Part shown: positions 35,210 to 44,994 of the stretch, piece after piece | How the letters are laid out: every line of letters begins with the position of its first letter | Numbering within the stretch: position 1 is the first letter of the stretch | Origin: Endocalyx cinctus | Taxonomy: Eukaryota > Ascomycota > Sordariomycetes > Amphisphaeriales > Apiosporaceae | DNA length: 64,000 bases | Reading direction: 5' to 3' | Assembly (NCBI GenBank): GCA_001600455.1 | Contig: BCKC01000006.1 | Location: 2,542,001-2,606,000, forward strand | Translations under genes and position numbers: made by a program | Notes under the pieces: model-generated | What the model saw: only the letters and a program-made list of their open reading frames with translations | What the model was told of the DNA's origin: nothing | Databases searched by the model: none

Positions 35210-36974
35210 GAAAACAATAGTAAGATCGGAAAAGTTCCTTTTCCCTTGTGACGGGTTGTGGAACTATGGCGTTTTTGGCGACACTTATATCTTTTGTTGA
35301 TGAAAATTGGCACTGAAAATAATATTAAAAGGAAGAGTGAGGTGTAGGGATAGTAGGTGCCTCTATGCACAGTATTTAAATATAAATATGAAGAAAGAAG
35401 AGGGAAGTTTGCTTTTTCTGGTATTAGAATCCCGAAGAATGAAGGTTGTCCCACGTATTTATGGTTGGTCGAGGTCTCCTCTCCCTACGGACTGACCCGG
35501 CAAATAAGATAGGTTCTACTAGAAGTAAGTTAGTGAAGCAAATGCTAGCCAGATAGCTGCTTCGCCTTATCACATTTGTAATCGCGAGTGTGACGGTGAA
35601 AAGAGACAATTTTGCGGGTAGACGATGCGCTTTATCAGCTTTTTTTCTGGGTAGTAGTGAATTTTCTCTGTTGGGGAGGTATGTTGAGCCATACACAATA
35701 TACATATATATATATAGATAGATAGATGAATGGTGTACGTGGGATAGAACCATGTTATATCATTTTAATTTCCTACATATTGTAAATTTATATGGAGATG
35801 CTCCCAAGAAAAGCTTGAATTATATTATAAGCCTTCGCGGAGGGATACACTCGACTTACCAATGTAGGTAACCCAACTAACCTGTTTCTATTAAGTATGT
35901 ATACAAGTACCGAATCCACAAGGTCTATAGTATATGAATAACCAATAATAACGTAGAATGACCAGTGAATAGTCACCGGATTGGTGGGATGTGAAGGTTA
36001 AATGGTAAGGCTGAAGTGGCTAAAGACGACATATCTCCTGTTATTGTATCTTCACGCACAAAAAGCTCACCCATCAGATTCAGGTTTGGGACCACAAATT
36101 TCGTGCATTAGACGTATCATATCTGATTAATGACACCCTTTTTTCTAGTGAAGTGTATTATATTAGTCCACCTACTACTTACCTACACGTAGGTAGTGTG
36201 TACCGGATGTAATAGTAGAAGAAAATCAGCTTGGCTGCATGGTCATTCGAGAAGTAAAATAAAGAAACTACCTGGGTTTCGTCATGGATGAGTCAAAACA
36301 TGATAAGTCACCCGGGATTATACTTGACTAAAAGAAAGAAAGTACGGGTCTGGACTATGCTAGAAGATACTGTCGGTGTGTCCTTTTGCAGAAGGGGGAC
36401 AATCAATTCGTCCACGAGTATCAAAAAAAGAATGAGGTACTTGTGCTTGAGAGATTTGTGCGTAAGATGACGGCCAATGTTAGCGTTGAGTCAAGTGGAT
36501 AGTGATCGAATTAGGTAAGTAATACGGAAGTGAATAGAACTGGGGATTAAACTAATTTGCTGCATATTTAGCGTATATCCATGTATAGTATATGTACTTG
36601 TGGAGCATGCGGAGGCGATAATAACGATCTCAAGTATGGGCCGTGCCGTTTTCCCACCCATTTCTCCGAATATCGCCAGAGTTCCACTAACCGATGAACA
36701 CTTCGGCCCTCCTTGTCGGTTACCTTTGCCGTGATATATCCAGGAGCGGCATAATTTAATATATACGTATGTAGCGTCCTGTAGAGAAATCCAGCATTTA
36801 ATCCAATATTTTCTTACAATTTAGCTGCTTATCTAGCTGCTTAGTATCCCACCAATACCAGGTGAATTAATAATATTACTATCTCAGATTCAGCAAATAG
36901 AGACTTGTTCAGCTACTCTGGAAATCTGAGTTATCATATACACATACATATACATATTCTTAGAGCTCCGATAT
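35210..36974. other. Gene-free spacer
   Basis: A 1.8 kb AT-rich spacer between the Cu-ATPase promoter and the 3' end of the C3HC zinc-finger gene. It has short TA and GATA runs near 35700-35725 and no coding signal. Confidence 0.55.
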
Positions 36975-38573
36975 TCATGTGCCCGCCTTATCATCTACCG
37001 TACTATTGCCTCTCGAATGCGCAGTAGGGGGGCGACTTGTCGCAGTTCCTGGCCGACTTAGCGTGCGCCTTAGTCTTTTCCCATTCTTTGTGTCGAATAA
37101 ACTCTTCACCCTCCTTAGTCTTGCCCATCTCTCCTTGTCTTTCGCGTCTCTAGTGGTTGTGTCATCCTCGTCCTCGTCGGCGCCGGGCACCATATCCGGG
37201 CCTAGCATGGGTAGCTGAGCATCCTCTTTTTCATTTGACGAGTCCACTCTTTTCGAAGGCGTGGTTGGCACCGAGGCCGTTGAACGATGGAAAAAGGATC
37301 GCGAATTACTCTTGTCTGCCTGCTTCTGTAAAAAGGCGTTGTTTTTCAGCGTCTGGGCTAGTACCTCCCACGCTGTCTTCAGATCTGTTGATTTTGATCC
37401 GGGATTCTTCTGCGCGGCTGGGTTCCTCCAGGGACAGAAGAAGCGATGCTCACGTATCGGATCTAGATGATCCATAGGCGCAGGAACAATAATTTCCCCT
37501 GTTTCCGTATCAACTTCCTTACTCTTAAACATCCATAGACCTAGCCTCCTGAGACAGGTAGCACATGTAGCTGAATTCGGTACCGCCCCAATCCGAGAAT
37601 TGGTTAGACCCTGCCACCCTGTAAGGGCGAGAGCCAGTGCCACATCATTCGTCTTAGGGGGGTTTGTCTTCGGCGCAGGAGGATCAGTGAAGAACTTTGG
37701 CGATAATTGCAATTTAACAGATTGCATATCAAGGTTGGCCGGTAAGCGGAGATTGAATGTATATGGGAGAAATGACGGTCTGGTACATAAATCGTCGTAC
37801 CGCTCGCGTAGAGATGCCAGGGCTGTCTTTGGATCGGCCAAAGGTAGTCGTAATAACGTATCTGAGAGCAGTTAGCATAAATTCTCAGAAATACGTGTCC
37901 TCGGAACGAGATACTTACCGTCGCAACCACGTTTCCGCCACAGACAATCTTCTTGATGCGCATCAATAATGAGCTCCGCAAACCTTTTTGCCAAAGCTTC
38001 CTCCACCTCGGAGCCAACTGTGACATTGACCTCCTTGCCTTCAACCTCCCGCTTGTTCGTAATTACGATTAATTCTTTGTGGCATAAAGTACATCGCACT
38101 CGCTCTTTCCCTTGACATACCCAACCTCTCTTGGCCCACTCGACTTCGTTTACTTTATCAGGCTTCGGCGTCCACTCGGTCAACTCCTGGAACGTGCCAA
38201 GTCGTCGTATTAGCTCGTCGCGATCGGATGGGCAATATTTCGGTGATGATATCTTGGATTCATTCGAGTTTGCACCGGCGTTCGGTATCCACTTCTTCAG
38301 CACTACATTCGAGATGGTTGTCGTACCATGTTTATCATTGCCCGTCGTTGCCTCTAACGCTCCAACTCGCCGTCGCTTGCCCAAATCATCGTAGTTCGCC
38401 AGTAAATGATTTTTTGTCGAGGCCATGTCTTTTGACTTGCTAGAAGGAGAGCCGATGGCTGATTGTGTCGTCGCAGGCCGTTGCGCAGGTGATGATGGTT
38501 CTGACTGTTGGGCTGTCGATCGTGCGCCGATCCCTTGTAACAAGGCATTGAACTTTCGCTTGGTGGTATTCAT
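36975..38573 (-). CDS. C3HC zinc-finger, Rsm1/NIPA-like protein
   Basis: A nuclear C3HC zinc-finger protein related to fission yeast Rsm1 (mRNA export) and animal NIPA/ZC3HC1. Two exons, 38573-37919 and 37861-36975, joined at phase 1 (GTAAGT/TCTCAG), give 513 residues. The N terminus is polar with basic motifs (GKRRR). The BIR-like zinc module runs through GWVCQGKERVRCTLCHKEL to HQEDCLWRKRGCD, and the splice junction reads GCD-DTLLRLPL, as expected of the family. A second, Rsm1-type module contains CATCLRRLGLWMF and a later HRFFCPWRN (His/Cys zinc ligands). The C-terminal 120 residues are Ser/Arg-rich and low in complexity. The exact role, in mRNA export or in the nuclear pore basket, is inferred from the family. 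Confidence 0.92.
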
Positions 38574-40233
38574 GGTGACGGATTGTTTTAAATTATGAAA
38601 GAAATTATTTTCAGGGTGATATTAAGGTAGGCTAAATGAGTTGCGACAAAGGTTCTCCTGCACAACGAGCATGCCAATTGGTAGTAACGGGCGTCTCTAC
38701 TAAAGAATTTATTGGCTAGTTCAAAAGTGTTTGATACTAGGATTCCGCTCCTTTCCTCTTTTTTTTCGACATGTACGGGTGAGTGTCGATGCTAAATTTG
38801 GTTCTTTGTACACTTACGTACAATTGTAGTGTCTCTTGGGTGATGTTAATGAAAGAGATTTGTCTAGGTGGCGGATCAAGCAATGTCTCGTATCGATAGT
38901 AAACCTTTTTTGTTATCATTCCTCACTAAAATCGCATATTGACTGAGAAACGACGACGAGCAGGGTTGCAACCTTTGCTGATGGTTGGATAGGAAACCGT
39001 TGTCAGTTCCAAGGTTTGAATCAATTGCCCCGCCAAATGTCCCTAGCGCGACACGCTATAGGTCTAGCTATCAGGGGTGTCTAGGCGCGCCACGTGCTAA
39101 CTGATAGTAACTGGCCCATACAGTTAAACTTATCGATAATTCAGTGACAGCTGCCCCCTGGAATTCTACAGTATTGGCTAGCGAAATTGAATAACTAACT
39201 CAAGTACTCCGTACCTAGCAGATGATAACGCATGCATTATTCACGATTTCTGAAGAATATGTGAATGAAAATGTTTCTATCACTTTGAAATTTCCCTCCA
39301 GACATTCAATCTTGGATTTCTAGTCCTATTTTGTGTTTTGTATTTTGTGATATCCCTAATGGCCAACCAATGGCTCTACGCTGGAGCTCCACACTAACCA
39401 CTGGCTAATTGGTTAGGCCATCACAAGAGGGCATTGCGAGTTGTATGCTCCCCAACAGAGAGCTGAATGAAAAGTGCAGATATACTGGTCGGGTCACATC
39501 TAAGCTTATGATACTCATTGCGACCAAAGATCTTGATACCTTGGTATGATATGAGGCTACTCATCATCCATAGATCAATACCTAGGTATTCAGTTCCTGA
39601 GATCAGATCAAGGATTTATAGCAGCTGCAAATTACGTCTACAAAGTAGTTCTCTGTCTCCCCTATTTTAGGCTGAATGACTTTTACATCATACAGCTAAA
39701 CGCGCTCTCCCAGATTGACTTCGTTTACTCACCTGTTTAACAACCGCTTTTCGCAAAATGAACCCGTTCCATGTGACAGAACTCCGCACTATCTCGGAGA
39801 CTGCTGGGTCCTTACAGCTCGATATATTAAGGAGGTATTTCAATATCAGCTAAATGTTGTCCCACTATACTCGTGTGGTCGTGTTAAACGAAATAGGATC
39901 AGTCCCCCAGTAACGACGATCTGTACAAGCCTTATAATGGAGTAATTGTTAATAATAGATGATCCAGCTCATTCCGCCAGTGGGAACGCGGGAGACATTT
40001 CCGAATTGTGGGGGGAAAGACGGAGTAATATAAGTGAAGCATATACCCATTCCGGCAGCGGCAACGGAGGATGGAGGCTCCGGCTGCAAAATTCGAACAT
40101 ACAAATACCTAAATACCCCAATCTTTTCGAATTTTTCTCTTGATCCACTCAACCAGCGGGTATCTCTCTTTTCCTTGTTCGCGCACGTCACACATATTTC
40201 TGTTTCTCTCACCTATCTTCATCATCTACGACG
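38574..40233. other. Divergent spacer upstream of cip1-like gene
   Basis: A 1.7 kb AT-rich spacer with no gene. It contains a TACTCCGTA copy (39205-39213) and TACCTAGGTA near 39580. Promoters of both flanking genes should be here. Confidence 0.55.
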
Positions 40234-41040
40234 ATGTTCTGCCGAACTGCTCTTCTCGCCCTCGCGGCTATCCCCTTCACCCTCGGCCAAGTCTCGGAGG
40301 ATTTTGAAGGTGGCTGGGATGAGGCAGCCTGGCCGATCTACGCCAATGACTGCAACCAGGGAGGCACGGTCGCCCTCGACTCCACGACCGCTCACAGTGG
40401 TTCGAACTCCATGAAGGTCACCGGCGCGGGTGGATATTGCGGACATATCTTCTTCGGCACGGAGAGCGTTCCCTCCGGCGACATCTACGTCAGAGTTTAC
40501 ATGTACGCCCTCTCTTTTTTTTTTTTTTCCATTGAAGGGTTTTGAGACTATATTGAACCAGGGTCAATCAATACTGATACAAATTTCCCCTACTACAGGA
40601 AGGCCTCCACCGCTCTGACCGATTCGCACGTTTCCTTCATCACGATGCCCGACTCGGCGCAAGGTAGCAACAAGCACCTGCGCATCGGCGGGCAGAGCAA
40701 GATCCTGATGTACAACCGCGAGTCGGACGACGCGACGCTCCCGGACCTGTCGCCGGACGGAATCGCGGCCTCGATGGCGCTCCCCACCGGGGACTGGCAA
40801 TGCTTCGAGTATCACGTCGGCGCGGACGGAGCTATCGAGACATGGCTTAACGGCGAGGTCGTCGAGGGTCTCACGAGTGTCCCGGGCACGACGAACCCTG
40901 TCGCGGCGCAGTGGCAGCGAAGCTCGGTTATCCCCAAGCCTACCGCCGTCTACTTCGGTTGGGAGTCTTACGGCGGCGACACGAACACTTTCTGGTATGA
41001 TGACATTGCTATCGACTCGGCTCGGGTTGGATGCGAGTAG
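40234..41040 (+). CDS. cip1: Cip1-like secreted carbohydrate-active protein
   Basis: Close in sequence to the Trichoderma cellulose-induced protein Cip1, a beta-jelly-roll protein related to polysaccharide lyases (glucuronan-lyase-like). Two exons, 40234-40502 and 40599-41040 (phase 2), give 236 residues. The signal peptide is MFCRTALLALAAIPFTLG, after which the mature protein begins QVSEDFEGGWD. Recognisable Cip1 blocks are DCNQGGTVALD, HSGSNSMKVTG, YCGHIFFGTE, HLRIGGQSK, YNRESDDATLPDLSP, CFEYHVGADG, IETWLNGEV and WYDDIAIDSARVGC. The family reference ends in a linker and a CBM1 module; this copy stops right after the catalytic domain and has no CBM. It is expected outside the cell during growth on plant material. 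Confidence 0.95.
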
Positions 41041-41404
41041 GGGAACAAGATACTTTCATCCTATAGTGACTATATTTTAGTCCAAACATGTATATAGATG
41101 CTGAAAAGAGATGTATAAAATATGAAATCTCATGACTTAACTCTGTGAATCATCTGTCTTATGTTCTAGTTCTCACCGATGTATGTTAGATAGATATTTA
41201 AAGATCTGTTTATAATAATATGGATCGGGGGCTATAGAAGTACTCTTTAGATGATACATAAATCTAGGTATTGTATAGTTAGTGTAAGAATAGGGTACCA
41301 GAGTGAGGGAACAGTACGCACGATACCAGCTAGGTAAGGGTAGGGCTCAAAAATACATTGATTCCTGGCTCTCTCTCTCCATAGAAAATATATGGGAGGG
41401 AAAA

Positions 41405-41444
<40 letters not shown>

Positions 41445-41696
41445 AATAATACATTCACACTAGGGTAGCTAGTACTTGACAGGATGGTTCCTCCTCAATG
41501 GCTTCATCCTCGAGGCTCCAATGGGGGACGATGAGCTTCGCAATGTACCTAATAGGTAGAGAGATACACCTATTAATATTAAGTAAACGTGGTCTATTAG
41601 GTCGACGGGGTGAGAGGATATATATATATTGTTTATTTATTTCTATTTATTCGATGGCGCTCATCAATTATTTAATTACTATTGTCATGATGATGA
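41041..41696. other. Non-coding 3' flank of cip1-like gene
   Basis: An AT-rich stretch with a perfect AT dinucleotide repeat at 41408-41441. No coding sequence is seen. It ends at the first copy of a 14-bp duplication flanking a SINE-like insertion. Confidence 0.55.
41408..41441. repeat. (AT)17 dinucleotide repeat
   Basis: Seventeen uninterrupted AT units, non-coding, downstream of the cip1-like gene. Confidence 0.95.
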
Positions 41697-41980
41697 TTAT
41701 TTTAAATTATAAAAAAAAAAAGAAAAAGAAAAAAAAAAGTAGAGAGAGGTGTCTGGCACCTGCTAAGGTCCAAGGCCTTCCTCACCCCGAAGGGTTTGGA
41801 TTCCCCATCACCTGCAGTTGATGAAGATTATCACGCAAAGCATTCCCTGGTGCTCATAGCAGGAGTTGAACCCAGACCCTCTCAATAACCGTCCAGAAGC
41901 AGGTGCGGTGGTATAGGCGCGGTGTCATACCACTGCACCTCCTTCCTTGGGTGATAATCACTACACTTATTTTAAGTTAT
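41697..41980 (-). mobile_element. SINE-like retroposon with tRNA-type boxes, T-rich tail and target-site duplication
   Basis: Read on the minus strand, the element (41966-41711, about 256 bp) begins near a polymerase III A box GGTGCAGTGG (41939-41930), followed 67 nt later by a B box GGTTCAACTCC (41872-41862) that fits the consensus GGTTCRANYCC. The body ends in a T-rich tail (41740-41711). It is bracketed by near-perfect 14-bp direct repeats, TTATTTTAAATTAT at 41697-41710 and TTATTTTAAGTTAT at 41967-41980, as left by target-primed insertion. The A-box region also forms an inverted repeat (AGGTGCGGTGGTAT / ATACCACTGCACCT). T-stem and acceptor-stem pairing is too poor for a functional tRNA. 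There is no protein coding, so a non-autonomous element is the best reading; copies elsewhere in the genome would settle it. Confidence 0.65.
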
Positions 41981-42774
41981 CTGTTTATCTGTTCAGGAAA
42001 CTTTGAGGCTGAGATATCCACCAGCCTCACCTATGGCAAGCTACCTGAGAAGTGTCCTAATCACCAATTATGGTACTTATCATAGTGGACGTATATACCT
42101 ACCTAGGTAGATACTCTCTAGATATCCTTCCACCGTCGATTCCTTAATTATTATTCATTAGCTAGAGTAAATTTACTAGAAGATATAGATATACTCACCA
42201 GCCTAGAATATTTATATATGAATATTGATACATATATTCTACGTTATTAAAAAAAGTCTCATCGAAAAGCAAGATATCCAATGGCTGCAGCTATATTTCA
42301 GGAGAAGTCATGAACCATCACACCCAGTTAGTCAGCTAGCTAACTGACGTAATCGCCGTACAAGGCTGTAGGTACCTAGGTACCTACTACAGTACACTAA
42401 TATCGCCCCAGAGCCCCACTAACACCAACTAAGATTTATCATATTGCATCACTTAGCGCTTCATGAACTTTATGGCAAACCATCCACTGTCAAACTCTAC
42501 CTATGGATATTATTTATTTCCACCCACAAAGCGTATAAACATACACCTAAATGAGATGCGAAACCAGGCCGTAAAACGTAACGAAAAGCAACTGGTGCTG
42601 AGTCGTTTAACTAGCCACACGTGAATATCCTCGACCTCGACGGCGCGACTCCTTTTCGAAAGCGACTTTCACCGGAGATAATTATTTCCATCCCATCGAA
42701 AAAAGAATCCCAACAAAAACCCGAATACATACACAAAAATCAATAAAGCAAAAAAGAAACCAAATTGAAACACC
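41981..42774. other. Spacer between SINE-like insertion and CWC16 gene
   Basis: AT-rich promoter-side spacer of the CWC16-like gene with palindromic words (ACCTACCTAGGTAGATA near 42097 and GGTACCTAGGTACC near 42371). No gene is seen. Confidence 0.5.
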
Positions 42775-44025
42775 ATGCAGGGCTTCAACATGGGCCGATA
42801 CGTCCCCCCGGACGTCGAGGGGACGATATCCGGCAACGCGCTACACCGCAAGCACGCGCTCGGGGCGCGCGCCTCGAAGCTCTCGTCGCAGGGGATCCTG
42901 ACCGTCCGCTTCGAGATGCCCTTCGGGGTCTGGTGCTCGACCTGCGCGCAGCCGACCCTCATCGGGCAAGGCGTGCGATTCAACGCCGAGAAGAAGCGCG
43001 TCGGGTCGTACTACACCTCGCCCATCTTCTCCTTCCGCATGCGCCACGCCGACTGCGGCGGCCTCGTCGAGATACGGACGGACCCGAAAAACACCGATTA
43101 CGTCGTGACCTCGGGCGGCAAGAGGAAAGACGAAGGGTCGGACGAGACCGTCGCCGAGCGGCACGGGCTTTCGTGGACCCCGGGGACGAGGATCCTGACC
43201 GAACGGGAGAGGGAGGCCCTGAGGACCGATGCCTTCGCGAAGCTCGAGCGCACGATCGAGGATAGGGAGCAGCTGGTGCGCGCCAAGTCGCGTCTGGAAG
43301 AGCTCGAGGACGAGGCCGCGCGCCGCTGGGAGGACCCGTACGAGCGGAACCGTCGGCTGAGGGCGGCGTTTCGGGTCGGCCGTCGGCAGCGCGACGACGA
43401 GGCGCGCACGGGCGAGGACCTCGCCGATCGTATGGGCCTGGGGATCGACCTCTTGCCCGGCACCGCCGAGGACGCCAAGAGGGCCTCGCTCGTCGACTTC
43501 GGGGTTTCGTCGGCGCGAGGGCGCGAGGGCGAGTCGGGAGAGGGACGGGCCGCGCTGCAGAAACCGCTGTTTCCGAGTCGTAGGGATACCGAGACGAGTA
43601 CTGCTTCCGCTAGCGATACTCCGAAGAAGAAGACGCATCATCACAAATCATCGGAAACGGGACCTAGCGGGGATAGCAAAAGGAAGAAACCGAGGCTTAA
43701 ATCCGAGATCGCGGCGACGAAAACGCGCGAGAACCTCGTCTCCGAGATCGTCGGAAATTCCCGCGTTTCAAAAGATCCGTTTCTCGTTAACGACTACAAA
43801 AATAACTCCTCGTCGAATAAATCGACTAAGTCATCTTCTTTAATAACTTCGGAAGGGATACCTGGACTGAAGAGGAAAAGGGAAGCGGAGGCACTGTCTT
43901 CTTCGCGCGCGCGAGCACCTGTTGAGCGAGAAGAGAACGTCGAGAAGAAGAATAGCAATGATAACGATAACAACAATAATACGAAAAGCATGGCGACGGC
44001 GTTGGTGGAATATGATTCTGATTAG
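42775..44025 (+). CDS. CWC16-family splicing factor (CCDC130/Saf4-like)
   Basis: A 416-residue, intronless member of the CWC16 family (Yju2/CCDC94 and CCDC130/Saf4), which acts in the spliceosome around the second catalytic step. The N-terminal 110 residues hold the family core: MQGFNMGRYVPPD, GILTVRFEMPFGVWCSTC, GQGVRFNAEKKRVGSYY and FRMRHADCGG, with a Cys-x2-Cys and His-x2-Cys zinc set, then EIRTDPKNTDYVV. The MQGFNMGRY start is typical of the CCDC130 branch rather than Yju2. A charged coiled-coil middle and a Lys/Ser-rich, Asn-rich disordered tail follow. It sits next to an E2 gene with three microexons; the neighbourhood is convergent, so no operon is implied. Confidence 0.93.
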   Translation: MQGFNMGRYVPPDVEGTISGNALHRKHALGARASKLSSQGILTVRFEMPFGVWCSTCAQPTLIGQGVRFNAEKKRVGSYYTSPIFSFRMRHADCGGLVEIRTDPKNTDYVVTSGGKRKDEGSDETVAERHGLSWTPGTRILTEREREALRTDAFAKLERTIEDREQLVRAKSRLEELEDEAARRWEDPYERNRRLRAAFRVGRRQRDDEARTGEDLADRMGLGIDLLPGTAEDAKRASLVDFGVSSARGREGESGEGRAALQKPLFPSRRDTETSTASASDTPKKKTHHHKSSETGPSGDSKRKKPRLKSEIAATKTRENLVSEIVGNSRVSKDPFLVNDYKNNSSSNKSTKSSSLITSEGIPGLKRKREAEALSSSRARAPVEREENVEKKNSNDNDNNNNTKSMATALVEYDSD

Positions 44026-44994
44026 ATACGGGGCTAGACTAGGGGGGGGGCTGGCGTCTCATTGTTTATTTTATTGTTTTGAGACGGGATTACAATTCAT
44101 TCAAAGATACCCTAGGGTTATATATAGACTGGTTGGGACAGGAGTCATGCATAGATAGACATGCACTTTTGTTAGATACGAACCTGGACGAGATACATAT
44201 TTATGAGGCGTTAGGATATCATCTATAGAGAATAAAAGTGGAATACACTTTAGTAGCTGACTGTCGCAGTCGAATTGACTTTCAAAAAATACGAAACCTA
44301 CATTTCGGGGGAAATATCACATCTGCCACAAGGCGCTATCCATTTATACAAAGTCACTCGCTCCGAAGCCTGTTGTAATATTAGACGAAGGTGCGTATTG
44401 AAACAGATCGGATCATTGAAGCACCGTTTTTTGGTTATCATTTTTGCAATATTCAATGGCTATGTGTGTGTCTGTATTGATCTCGCAATGACTAAAAGTT
44501 GATGGGTAATAGAACTCGATGGAAAAACAAATCTCACATAACGCGCCGATGCAATCAATCAAAAATAGGGCCTTTATGCAAACTTCCTCAATATCAACCT
44601 AATGAACCGATAAGAGGAAAGGGGAATGTGGGAGGAGAAAAGTTGACATTACAAAAAAAGGGGGTGGAGGGGGAGAAGGGGAGAGGGGGAAACACATCAT
44701 TCTCTTCACCATCACCGTAATTGGCTGAAACCAGAGACCCATTATATAACACGAAAACTCCAGGTATTCGTTATAAAAAGAACAAAATATAAGAAAAGAA
44801 AAGGGAACATTCCTTGCTATTCGCCAATTCGCGAGCGCCTGCCCCATAATCCTTTAGCTAATACCGAGCGTCGAAATTGAGAAATTATCCCCCCTTAAAA
44901 TAATCGTTGTGAGGTGGAGGGGAAGGTTATCGGCATAGAAAATGCACGATTCAGCTCATCGCAGTGTTCCAGATCCATCGGCTTGGATGGGCGT
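44026..44994. other. Convergent spacer
   Basis: AT-rich with a G-rich run near 44659-44690. No coding sequence is supported. The 3' ends of the CWC16 and E2 transcripts should lie here. Confidence 0.5.

Noticed and set aside
41836..41948. Possible intron-containing tRNA gene on the minus strand (A and B boxes)
   Set aside because: The boxes fit, but T-arm and acceptor-stem pairing fail and the box spacing is long; the direct repeats and tail fit a SINE-like element better.
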